Below, one piece after another: positions 48,594-59,130 of a stretch of DNA of 64,000 bases. Source of the stretch: Rhynochetos jubatus (lineage: Eukaryota; Chordata; Aves; Eurypygiformes; Rhynochetidae); contig CM050653.1 of assembly GCA_027574665.1 (NCBI GenBank), positions 41,862,118 through 41,926,117 on the forward strand, given 5' to 3'. Position 1 is the first letter of the stretch. Every line of letters begins with the position of its first letter. The position numbers were made by a program, and so were the translations under genes. A model generated the notes under the pieces. The model was given only the letters and a program-made list of their open reading frames with translations, made no database searches and had not been told where the DNA came from.

Positions 48594-50479
48594 GCTGATA
48601 TTCATTAAAAATGGAAGAAATCACTCAACACAGTTTTCCCCTACTTTAAACATGGTATAAATCCACTCAGGTAGTCAGGAGTGGGGCAGGGAGAGGCTAG
48701 TTTAAAATTTAATCTGGCTATTCAGATTGCAGGCAGAACAGCCACAATTCAATCTACACAACCTGCTTAAGTACAACCCAAAAAAAACCCCATCAAACAA
48801 GGGCAGAGAGCCAGGGGAGCCCCAGCGAGTCCCTCACTAGGTGTACAGAGGAGTTCAACAGTATCAGCAGTGTGTTAAGCCACGTCCTGTGTCAGGGTAC
48901 TTGGACAGGAGAAACAGAAGCCAAGGTCGAAGCAGGCCAGTTTTCCTTGTAAGATGAAAGCTGTATGCCATATGATGCATATATACTGGCTGCATTAATA
49001 TGTTTAGCATCATGACTTCTACATTCCCATTTTAACCAGTGGGTGTTTTGGCACACTGCACTGGGGAATGATTCTGTGCTTGGCGAGCACAGCTTATTCC
49101 ATCTCCGTCTGAGAAATAGGCACTTCTCTTCCAGCTGCGTGATGTTGGTCTGATGTCAGATTTCATAACACCCTTTACGTCAAACTTAGGTAAGCCAACA
49201 CAGCATCATCGTATAGGCTGGGATTGTACTCACAGACACGGATACCGAAAGAGGCCTCAGCAAAACAATCACTGAACTCACTTTTGGCCTGTGTCCTTGT
49301 ACCTTCAAGCTGGGATTTTCAAAGGAGTTTGAATTTCGCTGGTAGATGAACATATAATACCCCTTCATTCCTTTGAAGAGGCCAGTCTGAAGCTGTAATG
49401 AGCTGCAAATAGTGATTAGCATTTAAAGTGGCACCCTCAATAATAAAATCTCAGTGAGCCAGATTCTACTTCTCTAAAAGTGAAAGACACTATTCATATT
49501 TACCTCTCAGAGCCTAATTTTGGTCTCCTACCACTAAATGAGAGGTCATAAGGTATCAGTTCCAGCTAATTGCTCCTAGACTCTTCAGGTAAGATTTAAT
49601 TCTTGGTGTTTCATTTGCAAGGCTTCTGGAGGCTGCAGTTTGCTGCTCCCTGCTCCGTTCCCCTTCCAGCCTGAAGACCGTATCTGTTGTCAGCCAGGCT
49701 GCAGGAGGCTGGAGTGATACCTTCCTCGTCCAAAGCCTGTGCCTCTTCCCAAGCGGGCATGAATAATCGTGTCTAAAGTCTGACTTTCCCATTACTCTCA
49801 AAAATCCTGATCCCCACATCTGGAGCCTGATAGAGTTAGGGGGTTCTTTGTGGTATGCTCTGCACTTTTACCTGCTGAGCCCAAGCCCAAGGTAGCCACT
49901 TCCAGTTCAGCTCAGCCTTCAGCAAAGCATTCCATGGATAAATGGGGTACAGGGATAGCTAAAAGCACACCAGAAGGATTTATCCTGACATGGCATTGAA
50001 GCTTGGTAGAACCAAAATAATAAACGAGCAAACCCACAGCCATGTAAAAATATCTGAACCCACAAGTGGGGAAGCATTCAAACAACAGTGCAGCTTTCAT
50101 TCCCAGCTGCTTCTGTGGAAGTACGTGTTAAGCTAATCAGAAATGCCTCTTGGAAACAAACCTAACCTGGACGGGCTCTTTCAGGATAGTAAATAGACAG
50201 AAAAATTGATGCCCATGTAAACGCCGTTACCTCTCTTTCTACCTTCTGCCCCATCCCACACAAGGATGTTGGTCAAACAGTTGAGAGAAAAGGCCAAGTG
50301 CGGGCTTAGGTGGTGCACGCTCCCCAGAGAAGACCTCCTCTGTTCTGACTTTTAAGAAACATAACGTCTCTTACTTTTCTACATTAATCTTGAAATCTCT
50401 TCCATTTTGCACACTTGACTACAGAAACCCTCTCGGAAGCCCCTGAAATAAAAATACTAAGCAGAACACCAAAGTGTTT

Positions 50480-52700
50480 TTAAAACAGCGTAGCACTCGA
50501 GTCTCTGTCTGCCACTCGGTGGCACATAGCAATTTAAAATTATTGAAGCTCTTAAATTAAGTGCTTAAATTTGAAGGTGATCACCACTCTGAACATGTGA
50601 ATTGTACAGCTATCTGAACTATCAAAGCGCTTCAATTTACTCTAAGCAGGTCATTTTTGGAAGTGATAAGGGAGCCTGTGATTGCCCAGCCTGCACTGAT
50701 TTAAAAGCCAGTCAAGTTTTCTATTCATTTTCTACAAGTGCTTGAGCTATTCTGGTAGTTTATAGGAAACCAGTGCTGATCACATCTGAACAGGTCAGGG
50801 GGTATGTGTGTGATTTTGGGGGGTTTGTTTTGCTTTTATTTAGCAATTTTGCATCAGCATTTTCCTCCGTGAGTCAAGGCTAAATAGGTGTTTTTTCCCA
50901 GTTTTTCCTCAGTTGTGTGGATATAAAAATGGAACACCAATATCCATTTTCAAAGTCTTCAATTCACTTAACATACAGTGTACAATTTTCTGAGTGTACT
51001 GAAAATTTCATTGCTTTGTAGCTACAAATTGAAACCTATAATGCTCATCTCCAGGAAGCAATCATTAATGCCCTTTTTTACAATACAATATATTTAGTCC
51101 TGCAATTTTGGCACACAGTGCCTCTTGAAAGTATTTTCTTAAATGAACTAGTAATAGCTAGTTACCCCCTGTAATATATTACTCAGTGATGAAATAGTTA
51201 TATTCCATACAAAAACCTTTTATAGCTGCAAGGACTATAAAAACACAAGAGATCCTTAAACTCCGGGATGATTCTTTCCTTTGCCATCCAAAGTTGCTTA
51301 AGGCCAGAATGAGGCCTTGCCAGGTTTTCTCTTTTTTTGGATTTGGACAGCTTTCTACATATTCCCAGAATTGTTAAATATTGCACTATTTCCCACACTG
51401 CATAAAGTTCAATTAGAGAGATTCTTTCGTGGGCCACCCTCTTGTGCTCCTCCAACTGCCCCATGGCAGAGCTGTCATGGATGATGCCCTGCCTTGATTC
51501 ACAACCCCCAGCAAATATTTCCTATTTTCCTTTCCGAGCAGCTTTAATGATAATGCATAATTGTTTGAAAACTCTGATGACTTTTAGTATTTGTTATAAA
51601 TTAATTCCACTTAGTGCCTGCTCTTTTTAGGGGTCTTTCTTTATCAGAAATAACTTGAGCTGAAGATTTCTCAGTTGGCCTTCCAGTTGCAGACCTTTGC
51701 AAATCAAAGCTCTCTTTAAGTGGAAGCACATTTGGGCTATTTGACAGCATTTCCTTTTATACATCTGTACTGACCCATAATCTACTGCAAAGGATGTGCA
51801 TTACCGCTTGTATGCTCTGCCTCCTAAAATAACGTGTGAGCTGGGACCTGGGGGGTTGCAATATCTTTTGTTTACTCACACCTGACTGATAACCAGCTCA
51901 TGTTTACGATGCTGAAGAGCCTTGAATTACACAAAGGGTATTTTTACCATTTGTACGTCTTCTGCAACCAGCAAAATCTAACTAATTCCAATGTACGGCT
52001 TCTGAGGCATACGGTGCCTGTGTTGTAGCCATTTACATTTTGCAGCGTAATGGCCACTCAAATACCAGAGGTGAGATAATACAACCATGCTTGACATTTA
52101 TCTATTATCAAATCATTCGCTCAAGTTTACATTGATTTAGCTGTGCACGCTGCACCTTGATAGAATTATTTTTATTGGCATACCGTGAAACATCAAGATG
52201 TTTCAGAGTAATTTATAAAGAAATCTATCACGTGATTTCAGAAAAAGTATGACTTTTCTTAAGCTATTTGATGTCCTCTTGAATGACTAACCCTCCTGTG
52301 AGAAATCAGTTGACAAGTTAATTTTCCAGGTCAAAATCCAAGCTTCAACTCAACCACTTCTTTCATTTTGTTTTATATGACAATGTGGAAGAGTTTGCCT
52401 GTCACAGGAAGCAGTATAAGTCACAGTTGCTCATTTTGCTAACTGCTGTGACTGCTTGCATCTCCATTCTTTGGTATTTTGGCTAGAATGCTGCATTCCC
52501 TATTAATCTGCAAGACTTTCCTAGTTCCTCGCTTTGCTGAAGAGTTCAGTAATTTATCAGTCATCTCATTCTCACAAGCATTTCCCTAATGGTTTGAGCT
52601 TCGCCTGAACTTTTCTCAAGTTTGTGAGTGTCATTTCTTTCTACTGCACATGTAAAGCAAGTGCCATAATAGCAATTTGAGAATGGTCCAAGTATTAACA
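50480..52700. promoter_or_regulatory. Possible cluster of conserved non-coding elements
   Basis: About 2.2 kb with no interspersed repeat and no long simple run. Three segments have the low-complexity-free, TAAT/ATTA-rich texture of conserved enhancers: about 50490-50760, 50860-51100 and 51880-52270. The last includes a TTTATTG core (52171-52177, HOX/CDX-like). The longest frame is only 88 codons. Conservation is not demonstrated here. Confidence 0.3.
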
Positions 52701-53117
52701 AGGCTCAGTAGTTGAGCAGGTAAAATACTTTACCACAATTCCCTTAACCAACTGTTTCAATTTCTTGATGAAACTATTCTTGTTGTTCCCCATATTTCTA
52801 CTCATGCTGCCTCGTACTGCACTGTCATTTGTTTTACAACTTTCTGCTGCTTCTTTTTTCAGGGGTAGTTCTGAGGAGTTGATGCTTTTTTTTGGCTTGT
52901 TTCTTGTCTGTCCCTCGGTTATGCAGACTTCAGAGACACTTTGGAAAATCAGTAACAGCTGTTGCAGCATCTACGATACGATCATTCAAAAAAGACAATG
53001 GCACATCAGTGCTGATTTGTACAGGATCTGAGCCTCGGCACACGTAGACTTTTCATCGGTAAAACTGGAAGTTTGTTTCATTGTGTCTTGATTAGCCTTT
53101 TCCTTATGGTTTTTTTT
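52701..53117. other. Non-coding spacer
   Basis: Unique sequence up to an old CR1. Overlapping frames on both strands (52695-53031) show no motif. Confidence 0.5.
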
Positions 53118-53556
53118 AGGATCATAAAAAAAAAGAGTTGGAAAAGAATTCCAAGGCTGTTTTATGCCCCACTGTCTGCATTAAGTTGGGATCAAGCAGT
53201 TGTACACTATCACTGGCAGAGTTTCCTTTAACCACTTTTTTTTCCTTTAACCACTTAACCTCCTTTAATGAGGAGCCCTGAGTGACTGTCCCAGTGTTGG
53301 AACAATTGCTCACTGTTCCTTCCCATTGTTTGCGCATGTTATGGGAGATGAAGGTTTCCCTCAGGCCTCTTTTGCTGAATTACACAAATCAGTTCTTTCA
53401 CCTTGTTTCCATAAGCACATCTTCTAATCCTCTTTTCCTGTTACTCTCCTCTGGGCTCTATCCGGTCCATCTATTCTTAAGCCCGACGCCCAGAAAGATA
53501 TTTCAGCTGCAGCTACACCAGTTCCGAGAGGAGCAGAGCACTCTTCCTCCCACTGA
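53118..53556 (-). mobile_element. Very old CR1 fragment, antisense
   Basis: On plus it begins AGGATCATAAAA then AGAGTTGGAAAAGAATTCC (a degraded CR1 3' end). Later it has TTACACAAATCAGTTCTTTC, ACTCTCCTCTGGGCTCTATC, CGACGCCCAGAA and TTTCAGCTGCAGCTACACCA followed by GTTCCGAG. These correspond in order to the antisense of the CR1 3' portion in its turtle-like, older form (CTCTCCTCTGGACTC..., GGCGCCCAGAACTGG..., CAGCTGCGGCCTCACCAG...). Identity is low, so boundaries are approximate. The frames inside are not genes. Confidence 0.78.
53222..53256. repeat. Two-copy tandem duplication, period 19
   Basis: TTTCCTTTAACCACTT occurs exactly at 53222-53237 and again at 53241-53256. This is a recent local slippage duplication inside the old CR1. 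Confidence 0.9.
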
Positions 53557-55089
53557 CAGAAAAGTTAAAACATACCAAAGTGTCATTCTCCTGGTTTTGC
53601 AGCATCAACATAAAAGGGGTGCGCTTTTTTAATGAACCTGTTCTTCAGTCTTACCAACAAAAGATCTTCTAATATCAGCTCACCTATACCAGCTCGTCTT
53701 CAAGAGCTGACCTAAATTTCCTTTTAGGAAAAGTTAAAACAATTAAACAATTCCTGGGCACTCCATTTGACTTCTATGGCTTGTAGACAGCACATTCAAT
53801 AACCGTTTCCGCTCACTCTGAACTCTGACACTGGGCACTGATTATCATTTTTCCCTCGAGCTGATCTAAAATACAGGGATTGTGCTTGCTCATTGCTTTC
53901 TCCAATATGTTTTGACTGCCCCACCTTTTGCTATTGCCGTCATTGCAAAGATACCAGCCTAGCAATGTTGTCGGTTGGAGCATGCTGATGAGTAACTGCA
54001 CAGTCATAACTGGCTCTTAAGCTATAAGCGATGATGCTGTTTCTGAATTAATGTTATGCTCACTGAATAGTAACTATCTTGCATCCTTGGATATATCACG
54101 GATTTTTCATTTTTAAATTGCTTTTTGTTAAGCACTGATGTTTGCGCACTCCAAGGATTTAGGGCTCACGTTCGTCCGTTTCTTTCATTACCACTATCAA
54201 CTTTTATTATTTCAACTATTGTTCTAATGCTCTAGAAATTTACTTACATACTTAACCTAGAAAAGACTGTCGTAGAGGCCTGGCTTTAGCAATGACTCAC
54301 ATCAAGTCTGACAAAAACTGTCCAGTCCATTACCTTGCTAGTGTGACTACCTTAGTGTATTTTCGATGCTTGACTTTGTCCTGCTAATGAGTAGATGTTA
54401 CAGAACTGTCAACCGACTGCCAGTCCAGCAAAACAGTAAACCTCGTTTCATCTGGCCTCTTTGACCTGTTAGACTGAAGTGGCCCTACCAGGAGTTAAAA
54501 CAGCAGCCGGTGGAGGTGACAGGATCATTGAAACACAGTCTCTTCCATTACCACCAAGGGCCAGCCCTCAAAGACTGAAATCTCCGTGGTGGTGCCCGTA
54601 AAGATTAACATTCCTGCTAGAAACCACTGCCCAGCATTTCCAAACACTTCTAGCTAAAGCTGATGCCTGAGTGCATATTTAGGCAATGAAACCAATGTAG
54701 CCCGGTTCGGGAAGGTGCTGAGTACTCACAGATTTCAGCAAATTTTTGGAATTAAATGAAAACAGTAGGTGAAATAACAGACCTAGGAGAGATAAACACA
54801 GTGGTATATGGCTATAGTCTTTTCAAGATAGAAATAAATCTTTGTATGAACTTAAATAAAAAAATCCTTAAAAGGTAAAGTGACTAATTGCTTCTTTTTA
54901 TATAGTTTAATTGATGGCCTAAAGCCAAGAACAGACTTAAAATTAATCAAAGTTTCATAAATAATTGTGACTTCATTGTGATACAACCCTGAATAATGGA
55001 CTGAATAATAGGTTAATCAATTGACTGATTCTTTCACTGAACAGAACATCAGATGAAAATATTCACCTATTATTTATATTCATTTGTAT
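53557..55089. other. About 1.5 kb of non-coding sequence
   Basis: No gene recognised. The segment of about 54465-54640 is richer in GC and looks unlike its surroundings. It could be part of an old repeat I cannot identify. Confidence 0.45.
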
Positions 55090-55452
55090 TTAGATATAAG
55101 CATGTACAAATCTGACTCCTTGCCATATTGAAAAAGGATGGAGTATTACAGCATTCAGAGGGAATTTGTCATCCATCTGAAACTGCAGGCAAGGGTGACC
55201 GTAACACCTCCTCTTAGCACATACAGCCCCATGCACGCTGTCTTTGATGTGCCAAGGAAAAGGTACTAACACTTGCCCAGCCCATCCATCAACATCGTTT
55301 CTCTGGGAAACTCCCTCCCTGCTCTCTGCAAAAGACTCAGGGTCATACAAGCAGCGCATTGAATCTGGGTCATATAGTCCATCTACACGGGTTGTACTAA
55401 CACCAGTTTGCAGACTGGGGTGGATGTAGGCAACCAATCCACTGAAGAACCT
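55090..55452 (-). other. Unrecognised minus-strand open frame, possible exon
   Basis: About 115 codons on minus remain open from an acceptor-like GAGGTTCTTCAG (plus complement near 55444-55455) to a stop just before 55090. The product contains LYDPDSMRCLYDPESFAESR and WAGQVLVPFPWHIKDSVHG and ends FVHAYI. It has no membrane segment or known domain. A near-repeat LYDPDS/LYDPES is visible. It could be a terminal exon of an unknown gene, an old retrosequence or a chance frame. The chance frame is the default reading. Confidence 0.15.
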
Positions 55453-55839
55453 CAGCCAAGTAGGGGAGTCTTTACGCCCATAATGCTGATAGCACTGCCT
55501 TTCTGAAGGTTTCAGTGCTCCCAGATAACTTCATATAATGAAGTTTTGAAAGCACTTATTATGAAAGAGTCAAACCAGCTTATACTATGCAAGAGCATAG
55601 CTAGCAGTTGTTCTCAAAAGGAACTGAATGTGGAGGAAGACATAGAGATAATCATGAAATAAATACACCCATGAGTCTACATTAAAAACAAACAAAAAAA
55701 CCAGTTTTGAATGTAGGGCATCTGTAAGTCAGGTGCTAAGCTAACAGGTTGGCAGGCCGGCATGTTTTCTTTTACTCCTTATGCTAGTTTAGGTTCTATT
55801 TCCAAGTGTCAAGTCACATTTCAGATCAGCGCTGCATAT
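55453..55839. other. Non-coding spacer
   Basis: Unique AT-rich DNA with no recognised feature. Confidence 0.45.
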
Positions 55840-56470
55840 TTTCTTACCAGCAAAGCAAAGCAATACTGATCTTCTAAAATAAAATTGCATATTTATTTGA
55901 GAGCACCCTGCAATATACCAGCAGCCAAATTAAACTGCATTTAATATTTTCTTTGTTGGCTTCATATAATTTCTCAACTGCTTCAATTTAGTAAAATGCA
56001 TATATGAGTATCTTTGAAACTACATTACCATTTCTCAGAACCCTTCGACAAGGGCATTCTTGTTCAAAGCTGCCATAAAGAGAGCTGCACCAAAGGGAGC
56101 TATTTGGACTGCACAACAATGAACTTTATTGATCCTGCAAAAGCCATAAACAGTTACATATTTCTGAGTGCCATCTATGGGCACATTTGCCATCAGCTGA
56201 TAATGGGAGTGTATGTGTGCCTATGTATCGCTGTTAAAGACAATACTGCTATGCACCAAAGAATTCAGCCAACACATGCTCCAAAATTTCCAATTCTGGA
56301 GTGCGATCTTTGCAACCTTAATGTTCTCTTAAGAGAACAATGATATAAGTTTAATTAGTATCGACCCTGGACCCAGACTGAAAGTGCGACCTTATCTAAG
56401 ATTGCAAAGATTTTCTGCCTTTGTATTTACAGTAGGTTAAATTGTTCCAGTTGTGGACCTGACAACTATA
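55840..56470. promoter_or_regulatory. Possible conserved non-coding element with an 18-bp palindrome
   Basis: Repeat-free and AT-rich. It has an AACAAT core (56115-56120, SOX-like) and several TAAT and ATGCATAT motifs. A perfect 18-bp palindrome lies at its right side. A 109-codon frame spans 56014-56343 but matches no family. The regulatory reading is inference from texture only. Confidence 0.28.
56322..56339. repeat. Perfect 18-bp palindrome
   Basis: TGTTCTCTTAAGAGAACA is its own reverse complement, with a central CTTAAG. The outer half-sites TGTTCT and AGAACA are steroid-receptor half-sites but in everted order with a 6-base gap, so it is not a standard GRE/ARE. Confidence 0.95.
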
Positions 56471-59049
56471 TATGTCTGCCTGTCCACGCACTCCCATTAA
56501 AAAAAACAAAGAAAAAAAAGGTACGTACATGCCTGTTAAATAACTGTGCACCTAAATAACTGTTTTCACAAATAACACGGCAAGGAATTCAGGAAGCACG
56601 CTATTTGCATAGATCCTGTGTGTATAAAAAGCACTAAGACACAAAGTAGCGTCTGTGTCAATGTATGGATTTACCAGTGGGAGTACATTAATGTACCACT
56701 TGTATTCCTCCTTGCCTAGTCCGTCAGGATGCCTCTTGGAGCATGTCTTTGCTCCTACCCAGGTATGTTTCCTTTCCTTAAAACCCTAGGTCTGGGAGAA
56801 AAGTGCACTTGCACAGCCAGGTCTATTCCCATACGGGAATAAAGCATGGCTAGTCTGTGTGCCCAGACTTGGGAAGCACAGAAAGGAGAGCTCTTGCAGC
56901 CTGGTACCATACATGCAGCCAGTGTCAACGGGGTTTAGTTAACAGTGAACATTAAAGAGGAGATTTTCAAAGAAACTTAAGAAAGTCATGAGCAACCAGG
57001 GATCAAACACCTTTAGGGCCCTCTGAATGGCACAAGGTAAAACAAAACAACCAGTATACCAGCCCATACCAATTGCCACATTATAATGCTCCCTGAGGCT
57101 TCAGTCCAGGAAATCAGGATCTTGTTTATGGAAACATAATTAAAGCACTTTCCTTGCTTTCCTGTAATAGACACTTTAGCACCTGGTAATCAAAGGGAAA
57201 TAGCTGAAAAGTCTGTCCTTGAGTTTCACTAAGACTATGCTTTTGAAGCCTATTTGCCTTCCTGGTCCCAAATTCACAAGCCAGGGCTTCTTTGACTCAT
57301 TGGTAACAAGACTGCACCCCCCTGCTTGGTGAGCCTACCTGCAGAAGTTTCCTTCCTCTTCCCTTCCCACTAGCAGGAATTTAACTATCTATCGTGTTTT
57401 TAAGAGGCTCCAGTGCTTTACGGTGTTTAAATGTTTGGACCCTCATACCTGCTGCGATGCTGAGAATATCAAATGGGAATCCTGCCCTTAACACCCACAA
57501 GTGATTCACATACATGTTTCCCTTGGCTCAGACTGTGCTCAGGCCCATCTGTTTGAAAGCATCCATCCTGCTTGCTGGTCCAACGCTCACACAGCGATGC
57601 CAAGGGACGGGAACACGGAGCAGGATAATGCTCCCTCACATAAGGCTACAAGAGTCCTTTCCTTTGCTCCCACCCATGCAGGCGCACTATGTCACTGCTG
57701 CTGCAAGACTTGCTGAAAAAGGAAAAAGGGTTCACAACTGCTCATTCGAAGCCTGTCACCATGGAAGGGAGATAGAGTCCAAGGGAGTTCCAGTTGTACG
57801 TGGTGGATGCTGCGGATGAAGCCTATCTTCACAGGCTTGCCCAGGAGCTCACACCCGTGGCAGAAATCTGCAGCTCAAGAAACAAAAAGTGGTTGTGCTG
57901 CGGACAAATCTCCTTCTCATTTAAAGGAATTAATGCAGTGGAGGTGCCACAGGGAGCTTCACAGAGCTCCCCACACGCATACTCAAGTCCTAAAATTCTA
58001 ATGAAAGACACAAGTCAGAAACAAAAGACTCTGAGTAATGAAATGATTAAAGAGAAAATACAGTTGAAAACTCCTGGAACACATTATAATTTAATATCTC
58101 ATTATTTACTAGGCACATTGAACATAACATGAATTTCCCTCTGCTCCACCAAGCTCACTTCATATTCCACAGAGCCTACGCTTCTGTATCTCATCCAAGT
58201 CGAGATGAAATTGTCTTGTATATCAGACAAATGTACTAGAGAGTAGCCTACACTTTGATAATGTAAAATCTGAATGTTCCCAACAGTCCAACTTCCACAT
58301 CATTTAGAGAATTTGCACTCACACATTTTCAGTGCATAATGAGTGGCTTTAGCAGTTCATAATTATTAAGTAGTTATTTTACATGCTCTTGTGACTGGTA
58401 AATAATACCACAGAGAAAAAAGTAACCAAGAATCATTTGAATAAATGATTCTACATAAACCTAGAAGTTCTTGTTCTAAATCTGCATTATCATGTTGTGT
58501 CAAATCTGCAGGCTTTGGTCTGAACAAACATGAACTTGAGGGACATTAGAAATTCAGCTCTGAATACTGACCTGGATTTTCTGAATGACCTTTGAAATTT
58601 GGAACTAAATCCAAATGTTGCAGAGTCTCTACCTGGAAGCCATTCACTGATGGATTTTCATTCAGCCTAATGTAGGTGGCAAATTATGCCGGGAATAAGT
58701 CATTTTCGAGAGATCCAAGGTCTGGCATACAGACTACTGCATCCAGCAGGTTTAAATGGAAAACAAAGGTTCTTCATTTACCTCTGAGGCTTCTGTCTGA
58801 TTTATTTTGCTTCTCTGGTTTGCATTTATTTGATTGTTTGTGCCAGGTATAATGGAGAAAATACAGGCATTGCTAGGGGAAGCTGTAACCTGCAGTGCTG
58901 TGAGATGGTCCCTCAACCACGGTAACACCCCTGAATCAGAGCAGAAGGGAGAGCGAGCAACTCACAGCTGGCGGGGCCTCTGCCGCTTGCCCAGATGCCA
59001 GCAAACTACTCTGCTGGCCAAGACTGAGACAGCCGTAACTTTTTACGAA
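56471..59049. other. About 2.6 kb of non-coding sequence
   Basis: No recognised repeat or gene. The frames at 57501-58132 overlap one another in different phases and look random. The frame starting 58834 (143 codons) runs into a possible ancient repeat. Confidence 0.5.
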
Positions 59050-59130
59050 GCAGTGAAGCACATACTTAACTTGCTCACATATTTAAACTTAAGAATGCAC
59101 TTAACTGCTCTGCTGAACACAGGCACAGCC
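59050..59130. repeat. Possible ancient amniote repeat (AAGCAC-CTTAAC type)
   Basis: GTGAAGCACATACTTAACTT, then CATATTTAAACTTAAG, GCACTTAACTGCTCTGCTGA resembles the widespread 'AAGCACATGCTTAAC... AAGCACATGCTTAAGTGCTTTGCTGAA' sequence of turtle and bird genomes. I cannot name the family. The two TTAAC/TTAAG units give it an internal repeat. Confidence 0.4.

Larger units (their letters stand above)
45081..50479. other. About 5.4 kb of non-coding sequence
   Basis: Unique sequence, with a T15 run at 46054-46068 and an A-rich tract at 48537-48593 as the only simple repeats. No CR1, LTR, RNA gene or convincing exon. Open frames are below 100 codons with no known motif. Confidence 0.5.

Noticed and set aside
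56322..56339. Glucocorticoid/androgen response element
   Set aside because: The half-sites are everted with a 6-bp spacer rather than inverted with a 3-bp spacer, so the canonical dimer site is absent.
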